The notes under the pieces were generated by a model. The model searched no databases. It was not told where the DNA came from and saw nothing but the letters and a program-made list of their open reading frames with translations. Below, piece after piece: positions 14,686-24,389 of a stretch of 54,371 nt of DNA; the first letter of the stretch is position 1, and each line of letters opens with the position of its first letter. Position numbers and translations under genes: made by a program. Origin of the DNA: Bacilli bacterium (GTDB taxonomy: Bacteria; Bacillota; Bacilli; Paenibacillales; NBRC-103111); assembly GCA_028287395.1 (NCBI GenBank), contig JAQBPR010000123.1:1-54371 (forward strand). Reading direction: 5' to 3'.

Positions 14686-15771
14686 CTACTGGCTATGTGA
14701 CTCCAGCAATTTTACTATAGCTCGTATTTGATCACTGCTCAATAATTTCTCCGTTTTATACTTTGTGATTGTTTGGAGCAATTGATCCACCCTAACGGTT
14801 ACAAACAACGGGCTGCTGCCGATTATTTCACTCTGTGGATCCGAGAAATTCAGGATGCCCACGACTTCCGCTTCGATCTTGTTTGCGCGCAGCAGCTCCT
14901 TCAATATAAATTCATGGCGGGTAAGCTGTTCCGTTGGATTATCTACGTGATGCTCAGGCAGACTGCGCTCCACACCTTGCTCTGTAAAACGAATCGTACC
15001 ATGCCAATTTTTCGTCTCAATATGAAAAAGACCATTCGGACCAATGACAAGATGATCGATTTCTTGCACGGCTCCGCGCGAACGGATATTTTTACTATGC
15101 AGAACCCTATATTCGCTGCCGATATTTTTCAACTGAAGGGCCGTATTCTTCTCACCTATGTAGCCTTGAATTTCTTGTTTACTACTTTTTCGACGTAGAA
15201 ATATATAGGCAAAATATAGCACTGTCAAGGCTATAGCTCCTAAAATTATAGGCAAAACATAGGGTGCCGCTTTTTGGTTAATATCATTGTAATTTTTACC
15301 CAAGGTTTTACCCAAATAAATAAACAGTATGGACCAGGGAATGATTGCCAAACCAGTATATAAAGTAAAGCGACCCAATGACATGCGAGTGATACCTGCT
15401 GGTATTGAAATTGCATGACGTACAACCGGAATAAATCGAGCCGTAAAAATAACTCCCGTACCGTAACGATTAAACCAATTCTCAGCTATATCTATATGTT
15501 TCTCCTTAATAAGCAAATACTTCCCATACCTCTTCAGAAAAGGTCTGCCCCCATAACGACCAATCCAATAGACGAAAATTTGTGCAATAGTGCCGCCAAT
15601 GACACCGAAAATGACAGCTTCCGTAAAGTTAATATCTCCCCTTTGAACAAGATACCCAGCATAAGCAAGTACAATTTCACTAGGAATTATTTCGATCATT
15701 AGTCCAAACATAATGCCCCAATAACCTAAATCCGTCACAAACATCAATACTTTATGAACCAAAGCTTCCAT
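14686..15771 (-). CDS. DedA-NERD fusion membrane protein
   Basis: The first 195 residues form a DedA/VTT (SNARE-associated) membrane protein: re-entrant helix segment near 29-45, GRYGGRPFL, and the conserved FTARFIPVVRHA (109-120). A long last helix (170-192) leads to a cytoplasmic NERD (nuclease-related) domain of about 115 residues (200-315), with GYIGEKNT, EIDHLVIGPNGLFHIETKNW and the E252-x-K254 pair. DedA proteins are linked to lipid (undecaprenyl phosphate, phosphatidylethanolamine) movement across membranes. NERD domains have a restriction-endonuclease-like fold of uncertain activity. The fusion is intact with no frame shift, and the start follows GGAGAT. What the joined domains do together is not known to me. 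Confidence 0.85.
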   Translation of the reverse strand: MEALVHKVLMFVTDLGYWGIMFGLMIEIIPSEIVLAYAGYLVQRGDINFTEAVIFGVIGGTIAQIFVYWIGRYGGRPFLKRYGKYLLIKEKHIDIAENWFNRYGTGVIFTARFIPVVRHAISIPAGITRMSLGRFTLYTGLAIIPWSILFIYLGKTLGKNYNDINQKAAPYVLPIILGAIALTVLYFAYIFLRRKSSKQEIQGYIGEKNTALQLKNIGSEYRVLHSKNIRSRGAVQEIDHLVIGPNGLFHIETKNWHGTIRFTEQGVERSLPEHHVDNPTEQLTRHEFILKELLRANKIEAEVVGILNFSDPQSEIIGSSPLFVTVRVDQLLQTITKYKTEKLLSSDQIRAIVKLLESHSQ

Positions 15772-15837
15772 CTCCCCTTACTTTCTAAACGCTGCACTGT
15801 GCTTTTCCTATTTTATTCTAACATAAACCAAGCCATG

Positions 15838-15883
15838 CTGAAAAAAAACCTCCTTACACGAGAAATACTCGGTAAGAAGGTTT
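15838..15883 (-). terminator. terminator of the chemoreceptor gene
   Basis: On the minus strand AAACCTTCTTACCGAG pairs with CTCGTGTAAGGAGGTTT over 16 positions with two mismatches, followed by T8. It lies 4 bp after the stop codon and is among the strongest terminators in the window. Confidence 0.8.
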
Positions 15884-15886
15884 ACT

Positions 15887-17629
15887 CTAAATCCGGAACT
15901 TACCGATTACTTCCTGAAGCTCAACTGCCAAGGTGTTCAGTGACGCAACAACCTGTACAATTTCCTCCATTCGTCCTACCTGAGATGAGACTTCTTTAGA
16001 TACGACACGGGCGCCGGCCGCAGTCTGTTTGGCCACATCATCAATGGAACCGATCGCTTCTGACGCTGACTTTGTTTGCAGCACAATGTGTTCCGTTTGT
16101 TCGAATACTTTAGCGAATTGAACCGCCGCATGATTTACTGCATCCAGGGTGTGCTGAAACGCTATACCTGCATCTCCAACCACATGGATTCCAATGTCTA
16201 CCTCTTTCATGCCGGCTTCAGTAGAATGAATAACATGCCCTGTCTCTGCTTGAATCATACCCACCCAGCCTGCTACCTCTCTAACCGCTAGGTCTGTCTG
16301 CATCGACAGCTTGCGAACCTCGTCCGCGACAACGGCGAAGCCTTTACCTGCAGTGCCGGCGCGAGCCGCTTCAATTGATGCGTTTAGCGCCAGCATATTT
16401 GTCCGTTTCGCTATGCTTGAAATCAAGCCAATCGTCTGCCCGACTTGCTCTGAACGGCTGGCGAGCTGCTGAACGCGGTCAGTTAATTCTTGCATATTGT
16501 TGTGAATGACGTTCATTTGCTCTACCGTAAGGTTGATCGCCTTTTGACCAGTGCCTGCTGCCTCTAAAGCTAGATTCGATGTTTGCTGGGCCGTTGCGGA
16601 TGCCGTTGCGATTTCATGGGCCGCTTCGGACATATGTTCCGTCATGCCTGCCCCACGTTCTGCGCTTTCCAACTGCATTTCCGTTCCTGCAAAAATTTCC
16701 TGCATGACGGTGGAAATACGTTCCGAAGATTGCCACATCAAGTCAGTATGCAAGCCAAGCTTATGTGCCGTAACCGCAATCTCCTTCGAACTGCTGCCGT
16801 ATTGTCCAATCACATGATGTAAATTCGCTTTCATCCGATTAAAAGCGTTTGCCGTTTCGCTAATTTCGTCATTGTTGCGTATATGGAGGTCTGCTGCAGT
16901 TAAATCGCAGTCGGCAATCTGTGTTGCGGCCTGAACCATACCGCGCATAGGGCGCACAATCATTCTCGACAGCAAAAAACCGATCACGAGCGCGAATATC
17001 AGCGCAGCCACACTGACTGCTATCAGTGTCTGATTCGTCACTTTGACCAATTTACCGTTTTTGGAAACTTCCACTGTCATAAGATTTTTTTCCGTCTGCT
17101 CCAGGAGATCTGCTGATTTAGTAAGCGTCTCAGTAGTTGGCACCGCCCATGTTTTAGCTTCCGTTTTCGCTAAATCCAACTGGTTGCGATCCGCATAATC
17201 AAGGACCTTCTTTACCAGCCGAGCGAATGTGTCATTCGAATCCTGCATCGTCTGTACCATATTAAGTTGGTCTTCTCCGCTGACACCTTTCGACATGTCT
17301 TTAATAAGCGCAGTAAGCTTAACGTTAGCCTCCCTGAGCTGTTGATCTTTATCTTTGCTTGGATCGATTAAATAGTTAAACAATAAACTGTTCTGAACCT
17401 GCGTCTGCCCGCGAATCTCTGACGCCTTCTCAACAACCATTGTGTGTTCGCTCAATAGCCTTATGTAAGAATGGTCAATGCGCTGCAGGAATGATAGAGA
17501 TAAACCGCATGTCAATCCAACCAATAGAGCAACAACCGTAAAGGCCCCGATCAATTTGCCGCTAAGCGAGCCAACAATTCGACGCATGCTGCGAATTTTT
17601 TTACTTTTTAGTCCTACACCAACGTTCAT
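15887..17629 (-). CDS. methyl-accepting chemotaxis protein
   Basis: This 580-residue receptor has an N-terminal helix (about 22-45), a periplasmic-side four-helix bundle sensor (50-195), a second helix (203-222), HAMP (224-276) and a cytoplasmic signalling domain. The highly conserved tip reads [19 protein letters not shown]. Methylation-type Gln/Glu pairs are seen along the coiled coil. The ligand is unknown. The start is preceded by GGGGGGA. It lies downstream of the mgl galactose transport genes on the same strand but after their terminator, so galactose sensing is only a possibility. No cheW or cheA is in the window. Confidence 0.9.
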   Translation of the reverse strand: MNVGVGLKSKKIRSMRRIVGSLSGKLIGAFTVVALLVGLTCGLSLSFLQRIDHSYIRLLSEHTMVVEKASEIRGQTQVQNSLLFNYLIDPSKDKDQQLREANVKLTALIKDMSKGVSGEDQLNMVQTMQDSNDTFARLVKKVLDYADRNQLDLAKTEAKTWAVPTTETLTKSADLLEQTEKNLMTVEVSKNGKLVKVTNQTLIAVSVAALIFALVIGFLLSRMIVRPMRGMVQAATQIADCDLTAADLHIRNNDEISETANAFNRMKANLHHVIGQYGSSSKEIAVTAHKLGLHTDLMWQSSERISTVMQEIFAGTEMQLESAERGAGMTEHMSEAAHEIATASATAQQTSNLALEAAGTGQKAINLTVEQMNVIHNNMQELTDRVQQLASRSEQVGQTIGLISSIAKRTNMLALNASIEAARAGTAGKGFAVVADEVRKLSMQTDLAVREVAGWVGMIQAETGHVIHSTEAGMKEVDIGIHVVGDAGIAFQHTLDAVNHAAVQFAKVFEQTEHIVLQTKSASEAIGSIDDVAKQTAAGARVVSKEVSSQVGRMEEIVQVVASLNTLAVELQEVIGKFRI

Positions 17630-17659
17630 TTTATTCCCCCCTAGAAATCGCCTTCGAAT

Positions 17660-17690
17660 AATGAAGAAAAAAAGACCCCGAACATTTCGG
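17660..17690 (-). terminator. terminator of the mgl operon
   Basis: On the minus strand CCGAA and TTCGG (17678-17690) enclose ATG and are followed by GGTC and T7. The stem is short but the T-tract is good. It lies about 70 bp after the permease stop. Confidence 0.5.
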
Positions 17691-17757
17691 AATCATAATT
17701 TTTCGTATCCTTCTGCGTGGAATAATGCATAAGTGACAAAGGTTTACCCTTGTATGC

Positions 17758-18768
17758 TTATTTTTTAGCCAAATATTTGCGAATGTCGAACGCCACTGCC
17801 GTTACAATAATTAAGCCTTTAATAATAAGCTGCCAATAAGGGCTGACACCGATGAACGTTAAGCCGTAGTTAATTACGCCGAAAATCAAAACTCCCGCCA
17901 TAATACCAGGTACGGTGCCGATCCCACCCGAGGTGGATACTCCGCCTACAACGCATGCGGCAATCGCATCAAGCTCGTACATGTTACCATAGTTGTTCGT
18001 TGCCCCGCCGGTTCTTGCAGCTTCCAGTACACCAGCCAAACCGTAAAGCCCACCCGCAATCGCATAGATCGTCATAAGGTTTTTACTGACGTTAATACCG
18101 GATACTTTTGCCGCTTGGATGTTGCCGCCGATAGCATACATGTTCTTCCCCAGCTTCGTTTTGTTAAAAATAATCCAGACGATAACAGCAATCACAACGG
18201 CAATAATAACGATATATGGGATCGAATAGGGCCCACTCTTTCCAATAAATCCAGAGCCGATATTTGTAAAATCATGCCGCAAATCGCCAATCGGTTGCGA
18301 TTGATTTGGCTTCATATCAAAGTAAAGCGAATTTAAGCCATAAACAGCCACCATCGTACCTAATGTAGCAATAAAGGGTGGTACGCTAAACTTTGCAACG
18401 ATAACGCCATTTATTAATCCTACAAGAAGCCCTGCTATAATAGCGATCACAATCGGTATGATCACCGGTATTTGTGCCATATGCGGGAAAAATCGCCGTG
18501 CGTAATCCTGATTTTGCAGCATGGAGGCCGACAATACTGCCGTCAATCCGACCACTCGGCCTGCCGACAAATCCGTTCCTGCCGTAATCAGAATAAATCC
18601 CGCACCCAGAGCGATAATCGCTCGCGTGGACGATTGCAGTAAGATGTCATGCAGAATGCGGATAGATAAAAAATCCGGATTTTTTAAAGCAATACCTATG
18701 ACTAAAACGACAAGCACAATATAAATCATGTTTTGGGAAACAAATCCTCGAATATTTTTTGTTTGCAT
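17758..18768 (-). CDS. mglC: galactose/ribose-type ABC transporter permease
   Basis: This 336-residue protein belongs to the RbsC/MglC permease family (BPD_transp_2), with about ten hydrophobic helices and the signature AGTDLSAGRVVGLTAV near 62-77 and GGVSTSGGIGTVPG near 275-288. It forms the membrane channel for a hexose or pentose import complex with the ATPase and binding protein encoded upstream. The ATG follows GGAGG, with a 16-bp gap from the ATPase gene. The symbol is chosen because the binding protein of the set looks like MglB. Confidence 0.85.
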   Translation of the reverse strand: MQTKNIRGFVSQNMIYIVLVVLVIGIALKNPDFLSIRILHDILLQSSTRAIIALGAGFILITAGTDLSAGRVVGLTAVLSASMLQNQDYARRFFPHMAQIPVIIPIVIAIIAGLLVGLINGVIVAKFSVPPFIATLGTMVAVYGLNSLYFDMKPNQSQPIGDLRHDFTNIGSGFIGKSGPYSIPYIVIIAVVIAVIVWIIFNKTKLGKNMYAIGGNIQAAKVSGINVSKNLMTIYAIAGGLYGLAGVLEAARTGGATNNYGNMYELDAIAACVVGGVSTSGGIGTVPGIMAGVLIFGVINYGLTFIGVSPYWQLIIKGLIIVTAVAFDIRKYLAKK

Positions 18769-18784
18769 AGTGAAAAATCCTCCG

Positions 18785-20302
18785 TTAGGCCGAAGTCTGT
18801 GCGGCCAGCCTCATTATTTCTATTTCTGTCGCGTCTTCCCTGTCTACAATTCCAGAAAGCTTGCCTTCTCGCATGACCATAATCCGATCCGACATACCTA
18901 TAAGCTCGGGCATTTCCGAAGAAATCATAATGATGCTTTTTCCTTGCTTTGCCAATTCAGCAATGATGGTGTAGATTTCGAACTTCGCCCCGACATCAAT
19001 GCCGCGAGTCGGTTCGTCCAACAACAGAATGTCCGGCTCGGTAAGTAACCATCTGGAGAGAAGTACTTTTTGTTGATTGCCACCCGACAAGTTGCGCATC
19101 AGTGTCTTGATCGAAGGTGTTTTAGTGCGGAATTTTTCCACGTTTTCTCTAACATCCCGATTCATCTTTCTTTCATCAAGCAGAAAATAAGGCGTTTTAT
19201 AACGATCCAAATTGGCAATAATCGTATTGATTTGTACCGACAATACTGGAAAAATACCTGTTGTGCGGCGTTCTTCCGTAAGAAGTGCGATCTTATGGCG
19301 TTTGGCATCAATCGGCGATTTGATCGAAACCTCTTTGTCGTGGATGAAAATTTTGCCCGATGACAAAGCGCGAAGCCCGAAGATTGCTTCAATCAGTTCG
19401 GTGCGCTGTGCGCCAACCAATCCACCAACACCAAGAATTTCACCTTTACGCAGCGCAAACGATATATTCGAGAATGATTTGGGATTCGTCGAGGTCAAGC
19501 CATCCACGCGAAGGATATCGCCACTCGGTGTATTATCCCGTTCAGGGAAGCGTTCCTTCAAATCCCGCCCGACCATTTTGGAAATAATGATATCCGTCGT
19601 TAATTCAGCTGCGTCCCACGTACCAATCTTCTTGCCATCCCGCATAATGGTGACTTCGTCTGAAATACGCAGAATTTCTTCCATTTTATGGGATATATAA
19701 ATAATAGCGACCCCACGGCTTCTCAACTCATTAATAATTTTAAAAAGCTGCTCCACTTCATTTCCTGTCAAAGAGGAAGTTGGCTCATCCATAACAATAA
19801 GTTTAGAATGAAAGGAAACGGCCTTGGCGATTTCGATAGATTGTATTTTGGATACGGAAAGTGTGCCAACAAGTGTTTTCGGATTAATATCGATATCCAG
19901 CTCTTCAAACAAGCTTTCTGTATCTTTATACATTTTTTTGTGATCAATAAATTGCAATGGTCCAAGACCCTTTGTTGGAAAACGGCCTAGCCAAATATTT
20001 TCCATGACATTTCTAAAAGGAACAGGGTGCAGCTCTTGGTGAATCATTGATATGCGACAATCTAAGGCATCCTTCGAGTTATTAATCTCTTTCTTTTCTC
20101 CACTGATATAAATTTCCCCGCCATCGGGTTTATAAATCCCAAACAAACATTTCATTAAAGTAGATTTGCCCGCGCCGTTCTCACCCATCAAGGCATGAAC
20201 CGTGCCTGGACGAACCTTCAAGGTTACGTCATCTAGTGCTTTAACGCCCGGAAATTCCTTGGAAATGCTGTTAAGTTCTAGTAAGTATTGGTCTCCAGCC
20301 AT
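18785..20302 (-). CDS. mglA: galactose/ribose-type ABC transporter ATP-binding protein, tandem
   Basis: This 505-residue protein has two ABC domains as in MglA/RbsA. The first Walker A is GENGAGKST (40-48) with LSVSKIQSIEIA as its signature region. The second has the degenerate GLVGAQRTEL typical of this family, yet retains LSGGNQQKV and LLLDEPTRGIDVGAK. It energises sugar uptake as the cytoplasmic component. The GGAAGG ribosome binding site lies 10 nt before the ATG. It follows mglB across a 110-bp gap that carries a stable hairpin. Confidence 0.9.
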   Translation of the reverse strand: MAGDQYLLELNSISKEFPGVKALDDVTLKVRPGTVHALMGENGAGKSTLMKCLFGIYKPDGGEIYISGEKKEINNSKDALDCRISMIHQELHPVPFRNVMENIWLGRFPTKGLGPLQFIDHKKMYKDTESLFEELDIDINPKTLVGTLSVSKIQSIEIAKAVSFHSKLIVMDEPTSSLTGNEVEQLFKIINELRSRGVAIIYISHKMEEILRISDEVTIMRDGKKIGTWDAAELTTDIIISKMVGRDLKERFPERDNTPSGDILRVDGLTSTNPKSFSNISFALRKGEILGVGGLVGAQRTELIEAIFGLRALSSGKIFIHDKEVSIKSPIDAKRHKIALLTEERRTTGIFPVLSVQINTIIANLDRYKTPYFLLDERKMNRDVRENVEKFRTKTPSIKTLMRNLSGGNQQKVLLSRWLLTEPDILLLDEPTRGIDVGAKFEIYTIIAELAKQGKSIIMISSEMPELIGMSDRIMVMREGKLSGIVDREDATEIEIMRLAAQTSA

Positions 20303-20355
20303 GTTTTCACTTCCTTCCGGTTAATCCATTTTGCATTTTGTGCTAGAAAACGAGA

Positions 20356-20402
20356 GATAAGGCAAGAGATTGCAACGCAAGCGCGCAACCCTTGCCCTTA
20401 TC
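20356..20402 (-). promoter_or_regulatory. intercistronic hairpin between mglB and mglA
   Basis: On the minus strand GATAAGGGCAAG and CTTGCCTTATC pair over 11 positions, with an inner GC-rich hairpin GTTGCGCGCTTGCGTTGC. No T-tract follows. Such structures commonly stabilise the upstream message, which would keep the binding protein in excess over the transporter. Confidence 0.5.
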
Positions 20403-20412
20403 ATCGTTTCAA

Positions 20413-21483
20413 TTACTTCGCGTCAGCGATATTTTCTTTCAGGATTTTTTTGTAAGGAACCCAGATATATTTCCCGTCCGTAATATCATAGCCTACGCTT
20501 TCTTTAGATAATGCAGTGCCTTGTGCAAGCACAGCAGCCAAATTCAATGTTGCTTTACCTTGGTTTTTCGCATCATTTAGTACAGTTCCAAGTAATGTGC
20601 CGTCTGTCAAAGCTTGTTGACCTGCTGCAGTTGCATCAACAGAAACGACTGGCATAAATTTATTGTCTTTAAAGTATCCCGCTGCTTTTAGCGCTTCGAT
20701 TGCACCGAGTGCCATGTCATCATTGTTAGCAAGAACAGCTTCGATTTTATCACCATTTGCCGCTAGGAATGCTGCCATTTTCTCTTGACCCTTGACGCGA
20801 TCCCACATCGCTGTATCTTCTGCTAGTTTATCCACTTGAATGCCTGCCGCGGTAATAGCGTCGATAGAGAACTTCGTACGTGCTACAGCATCAGGATGTC
20901 CCGGTTCGCCAGTCAGCATGACATATTGAATTTTACCATCTTTGTTTTTGTCTGCTTCTGGATGGGCTTTCCAATAATCAGCCAAAATTTGACCTTGCAT
21001 TGTTCCGGATTCGGAACCCTTTGCGCCTACATAATAAGCTTTATCATATTTCTTCAGGTCGTCAGCGCTAGGCTCACGGTTAAAGAATACGATAGGCAGA
21101 CTAGCTGCTTTAGCTTTGTCGATCAAAACACTTGCAGCTGTATTGTCAACCGGGTTGATTGCAAGCGCGTTAACTTTCTTCGTGATAAATAAATCGACCT
21201 TATCGTTTTGTGTCGGCTGTGAGTTTTGGCTATCCACAATATCTACCTTAGCCTTGCCGTTGGCTGCATCTGCAATAGCGCCACGTACGCCGGACATAAA
21301 TGTGTCATCGAATTTGTAAATCGCTACACCGATATTAGGTAAACCAGCAGCTGCTGCATCTACTTTAGCTGTACTGGATGCAGTCGTTGCTGCACCTCCA
21401 TTTGTGGTTGTGCTAGAGCCGCAAGCAGTCAGACCCAACATTGCCCCCAATAGTATGATGCCTAATACTTTTTTCTGTTTCAT
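20413..21483 (-). CDS. mglB: galactose-type sugar-binding lipoprotein
   Basis: This 356-residue lipoprotein has the lipobox LTAC near residue 21, a Ser/Thr/Ala-rich linker, and a Peripla_BP_4 fold. DTAMWDRVKGQEKMAAF and GTVLNDAKNQGKATLNLA closely resemble the galactose/glucose-binding protein MglB, so galactose or glucose is the likely ligand. I chose the ATG at 21483 (MKQKKVLGI) because AGGAGG precedes it at 7 nt and a signal peptide follows directly; the long frame to 21600 has no ribosome binding site. It is first in an mglBAC operon and sits beside a three-gene sugar sensing system. Confidence 0.9.
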   Translation of the reverse strand: MKQKKVLGIILLGAMLGLTACGSSTTTNGGAATTASSTAKVDAAAAGLPNIGVAIYKFDDTFMSGVRGAIADAANGKAKVDIVDSQNSQPTQNDKVDLFITKKVNALAINPVDNTAASVLIDKAKAASLPIVFFNREPSADDLKKYDKAYYVGAKGSESGTMQGQILADYWKAHPEADKNKDGKIQYVMLTGEPGHPDAVARTKFSIDAITAAGIQVDKLAEDTAMWDRVKGQEKMAAFLAANGDKIEAVLANNDDMALGAIEALKAAGYFKDNKFMPVVSVDATAAGQQALTDGTLLGTVLNDAKNQGKATLNLAAVLAQGTALSKESVGYDITDGKYIWVPYKKILKENIADAK

Positions 21484-21524
21484 TCTAAAACCTCCTGTTT
21501 TTTTGAAAAATCGCTTACAAATCA

Positions 21525-21533
21525 AATATAGCA
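21525..21533 (-). promoter_or_regulatory. extended -10 promoter of mglB
   Basis: TGCTATATT on the minus strand is an extended -10 (TGn then TATATT); no good -35 is seen 17 bp upstream. This would fit a promoter that needs an activator such as the YesN-like regulator encoded next door. Confidence 0.4.
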
Positions 21534-21604
21534 TAAAAATATGGCTTATGATGAAACTAAAAACTGGATTCCTTTGACAATTAACTAGACATGATTGCAT
21601 TTTC

Positions 21605-21618
21605 TGAAAACGCTTTCT
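21605..21618 (-). promoter_or_regulatory. cre site (CcpA operator) upstream of mglB
   Basis: TGAAAACGCTTTCT matches the cre consensus, a near-palindrome around CG. It lies about 90 bp upstream of the probable start site, a position more often linked to activation or looping than to simple blockage. Confidence 0.6.
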
Positions 21619-21709
21619 CTAATTTTCATAAAATAGCATTCCTTTGCAAGAGACTAGCAAAAAAATCCATGCTACCGCAAATACTTCATCCCTTTTACTA
21701 TATTCGCGC

Positions 21710-22951
21710 TTAAGAACCTTGCTTTAGCCTATCTACAAAGCTGCGGTGTTCAGTCGGCGACATGCCAGTAACCTTTTTAAACACACGGCTAAAATAATTC
21801 GGATCGTTATAACCGACCTCATAGCATACTTCCTTCAAGCTTAATTCCTCACGGCCGATGAGATCCTTGGCCTTATCAATACGCAATCGAGTTAAATAGT
21901 CGATAAACGTTTCTCCCACATGTTTCTTAAACAGCTTGCTGAAGTAGAACGGATTCAAATTGACATAATCGGCGGCCTGCTCCATCGATAGCTCCTGATG
22001 ATACCGTTCCTTAATCCATGCTTTTGCGCGGTCAATAACCCTCAGCATTTGCTCGCGATCTTGCCCTAACTGTTGTGTATTCCATTCCATCTCCTCCTTC
22101 AACAAGGAGCCGGTTCCTCCCAGTGCGCTCAAAGCTTCACGATAGGAACGACGCAATCCTTCAATCCCTTGTTCAAGTGAACCAGCAGCAGTCTGAAAGC
22201 CAATATTGAATTGTTCCTCTAAAAATAGCTTGATTCGCAAAGCGACTGTATCCGGATTTTCTTCCGCGTTTTTTTCTAAAGTAACAAACATTGCAGCATG
22301 CCTGCCGATCATTGGGCTGACAAAATTAGTTTTCATCGTTCTACCGTAATTTTTGAGTGCATAGACGACCTTTCTGCGATCCATATCGCCCTCCCCCACG
22401 ATAGCGATCGCAAAGCCCTCGTCAATTTGCAATTCCAACAGCGACATTGCTTGCTCCAATTCAATTTCGAGTACAGCATCGGACATCAGTAAAATCGCCA
22501 ATTCGCTTTCTACCAGCGGCATCAGCTGTGACAGCTTCTCTTGCCTTTCAAGTGACTGCTCCCGCTTGTTCTCCTCCATTTCCAGTTCTTGAAGCAGCTT
22601 GCGCAGCACATTGGCTACCAATTCTCGTTTCGCCGGTTTTAAAATATATTCGTTAACCCCAAGTGAAATTGCCTGCTGAGCGTAAGAAAAATAATCATAA
22701 GCGGTAACGAGTACTGTTTTGAGGCCGGGATTACGCTCTTTCATTTGTCTTATCGCTTCAAGCCCCTCGATGCCCGGCATCTTAATATCCATCAACACAA
22801 TATGTGGACGATGCTGCTCAGCTCGTTGAATCGCCACCCTCCCGTTCTCAGCATGAATAATCTGGAATGTTCCCGGCAGCATTTGCTGTATAATGAATTC
22901 CAGTCCTTCTCTTTCTAGCGCCTCGTCATCCGCAATTAATAACCGATACAT
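21710..22951 (-). CDS. YesN-like response regulator (REC + AraC)
   Basis: This 413-residue regulator has an N-terminal receiver domain with D8/D9, phosphoacceptor D55 in IVLMDIKMP and a lysine in YILKPAKRE. A middle region of about 150 residues and two AraC-type helix-turn-helix motifs follow (AADYVNLNPFYFSKLFKKHVG and CYEVGYNDPNYFSRVFKKVTG). It should bind DNA and activate the adjacent sugar operon. I chose the ATG at 22951 (MYRLLIADDE) with GGGGG upstream; the longer frame to 23023 has no RBS. It overlaps the kinase gene by 26 bp, so the pair is translationally coupled. Confidence 0.9.
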   Translation of the reverse strand: MYRLLIADDEALEREGLEFIIQQMLPGTFQIIHAENGRVAIQRAEQHRPHIVLMDIKMPGIEGLEAIRQMKERNPGLKTVLVTAYDYFSYAQQAISLGVNEYILKPAKRELVANVLRKLLQELEMEENKREQSLERQEKLSQLMPLVESELAILLMSDAVLEIELEQAMSLLELQIDEGFAIAIVGEGDMDRRKVVYALKNYGRTMKTNFVSPMIGRHAAMFVTLEKNAEENPDTVALRIKLFLEEQFNIGFQTAAGSLEQGIEGLRRSYREALSALGGTGSLLKEEMEWNTQQLGQDREQMLRVIDRAKAWIKERYHQELSMEQAADYVNLNPFYFSKLFKKHVGETFIDYLTRLRIDKAKDLIGREELSLKEVCYEVGYNDPNYFSRVFKKVTGMSPTEHRSFVDRLKQGS

Positions 22952-24389
22952 CTTCGGAATCCCCCTTTTTACGCAGCGGCAGACGTATCGTGACCGTCGT
23001 GCCTTCACCTTTGGTACTGGCAATGTTCAGTAAATCGTCCTGACCGTAAAACAACTGCAGCCGCCGGTACACATTGCGGGAACCAAGCCCCGTCGATTGC
23101 CCGTTATGGGAGTCTGAAGCGAATCCCGATGAAAAATGCAGCAGTGAGTAGCGTGTTTCCTCACTCATCCCAACACCGTTGTCCGAAATAGTAATGACGG
23201 CTGTATTCCCTTCCCGAAGTATGCTGAGACGAATAACGGCCCCAAACTCCATTCCTTCAACACCATGCATAAATGCATTCTCCAAGATGGGCTGAAGAGT
23301 TAGGCACGGAATGGGCAGGTCTAGCAGTTCCTCATCCACATTAATAGCGAACGACACCCTATCGCGAAATCGAGTCTGTTGAATGGAGAAGTATTCACTG
23401 GCTTGCTCGACCTCATCACGCAATGTGACAGGCGTATCAAGCTTACGCAAATTATATCTGAGCAGATTCGACATGGACACAATCAAATCGCTTGTCTTCA
23501 TTGCTCCCTCAAAAAGGGCCAGCTTCGATAACACATTCAGTGTATTAAATAGAAAATGGGGATTAATCTGGCTTTGCAGCGCCTTGATCTCTAAATCCTT
23601 GACAAGCCGGTCCTTCTCCATCATTTCTTGGTTTTTGATAATCAGTTCTTTAAGAGAGGAGAGCATTTGTCGAAAGGAGTGGGTCAAAATACCAATCTCG
23701 TCTTTCTGCAACGTTTTAGGCGGGATCACATCCATATTACCTCTGGATACCTGAAGAACAGCATTCACCAAATTAGCAATCGGATGTGTAATGCTTCGGG
23801 CCAGCCAAAAGGCATATACGATGCAGAGCAGTAAATCGGTGATTAACAGCCACTGTCCAAGACCATTCATTCGTCCTGTATAAAGCAACGTTTGTTTATA
23901 GAGGGGTTGGTAGAAGCTTAGCTCCTTGTCGATCAAAAGCTGGTTTTCCTCTTGGATAAACCCCGACGTTTTTTCCATTTCCTCGTATTGCTGGGCATAG
24001 CTGCGGGCATCTGTACTATATAATATGCCGATAATCGCGTCCTCTGCCTCAAAAAACGACTGCACCAAATGACTGTAATTTTGCACGGCAACGTTCTGCT
24101 TCTCATTGCGATGCTGACTGTCCAAACGTGCCTTTAGCTCCCTTAACTGCTGCTTGCGGTTGAAAAAATCAGCGTAGGCTGCTTGATTTTGATTGATCAG
24201 ATAGTTGCTTAAATGCCGTAGATTATCCTCCGTTAAATTAGCGATCTGCTTATACAAAAAAATGCGATCCATCATCAAATTGTAGCTATCTTGAATTGTA
24301 CGACCACTCTGATAGATGAAAAAGGTCACCACATTCATTAGCATGACAATTGAAAGCAGAAACGTAAACAGCTTTGTCCTAATGCTCAT
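22926..24389 (-). CDS. YesM-like sensor histidine kinase
   Basis: This 487-residue membrane kinase has helices at about 10-28 and 180-198, an extracellular domain of about 150 residues between them, HAMP (200-252), a His_kinase domain with H278 in QINPHFLFNTLNVLSKLA, and a HATPase with N370 in ILENAFMHG and GLGSRN. It belongs to the LytS/YesM group that pairs with YesN regulators. It overlaps the sugar-binding gene upstream by 11 bp. Its ligand is probably read by that protein, as in the known XylFII-LytS-YesN system of clostridia. Confidence 0.9.
   Translation of the reverse strand: MSIRTKLFTFLLSIVMLMNVVTFFIYQSGRTIQDSYNLMMDRIFLYKQIANLTEDNLRHLSNYLINQNQAAYADFFNRKQQLRELKARLDSQHRNEKQNVAVQNYSHLVQSFFEAEDAIIGILYSTDARSYAQQYEEMEKTSGFIQEENQLLIDKELSFYQPLYKQTLLYTGRMNGLGQWLLITDLLLCIVYAFWLARSITHPIANLVNAVLQVSRGNMDVIPPKTLQKDEIGILTHSFRQMLSSLKELIIKNQEMMEKDRLVKDLEIKALQSQINPHFLFNTLNVLSKLALFEGAMKTSDLIVSMSNLLRYNLRKLDTPVTLRDEVEQASEYFSIQQTRFRDRVSFAINVDEELLDLPIPCLTLQPILENAFMHGVEGMEFGAVIRLSILREGNTAVITISDNGVGMSEETRYSLLHFSSGFASDSHNGQSTGLGSRNVYRRLQLFYGQDDLLNIASTKGEGTTVTIRLPLRKKGDSEDVSVINCG

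Noticed and set aside
14773-15198. Long plus-strand ORF of 141 residues opposite the DedA-NERD gene
   Set aside because: It is antisense to an intact and better supported gene and has no start signal.
19212-19700. Plus-strand ORF of 162 residues opposite mglA
   Set aside because: Shadow frame of mglA; composition does not resemble a protein family.
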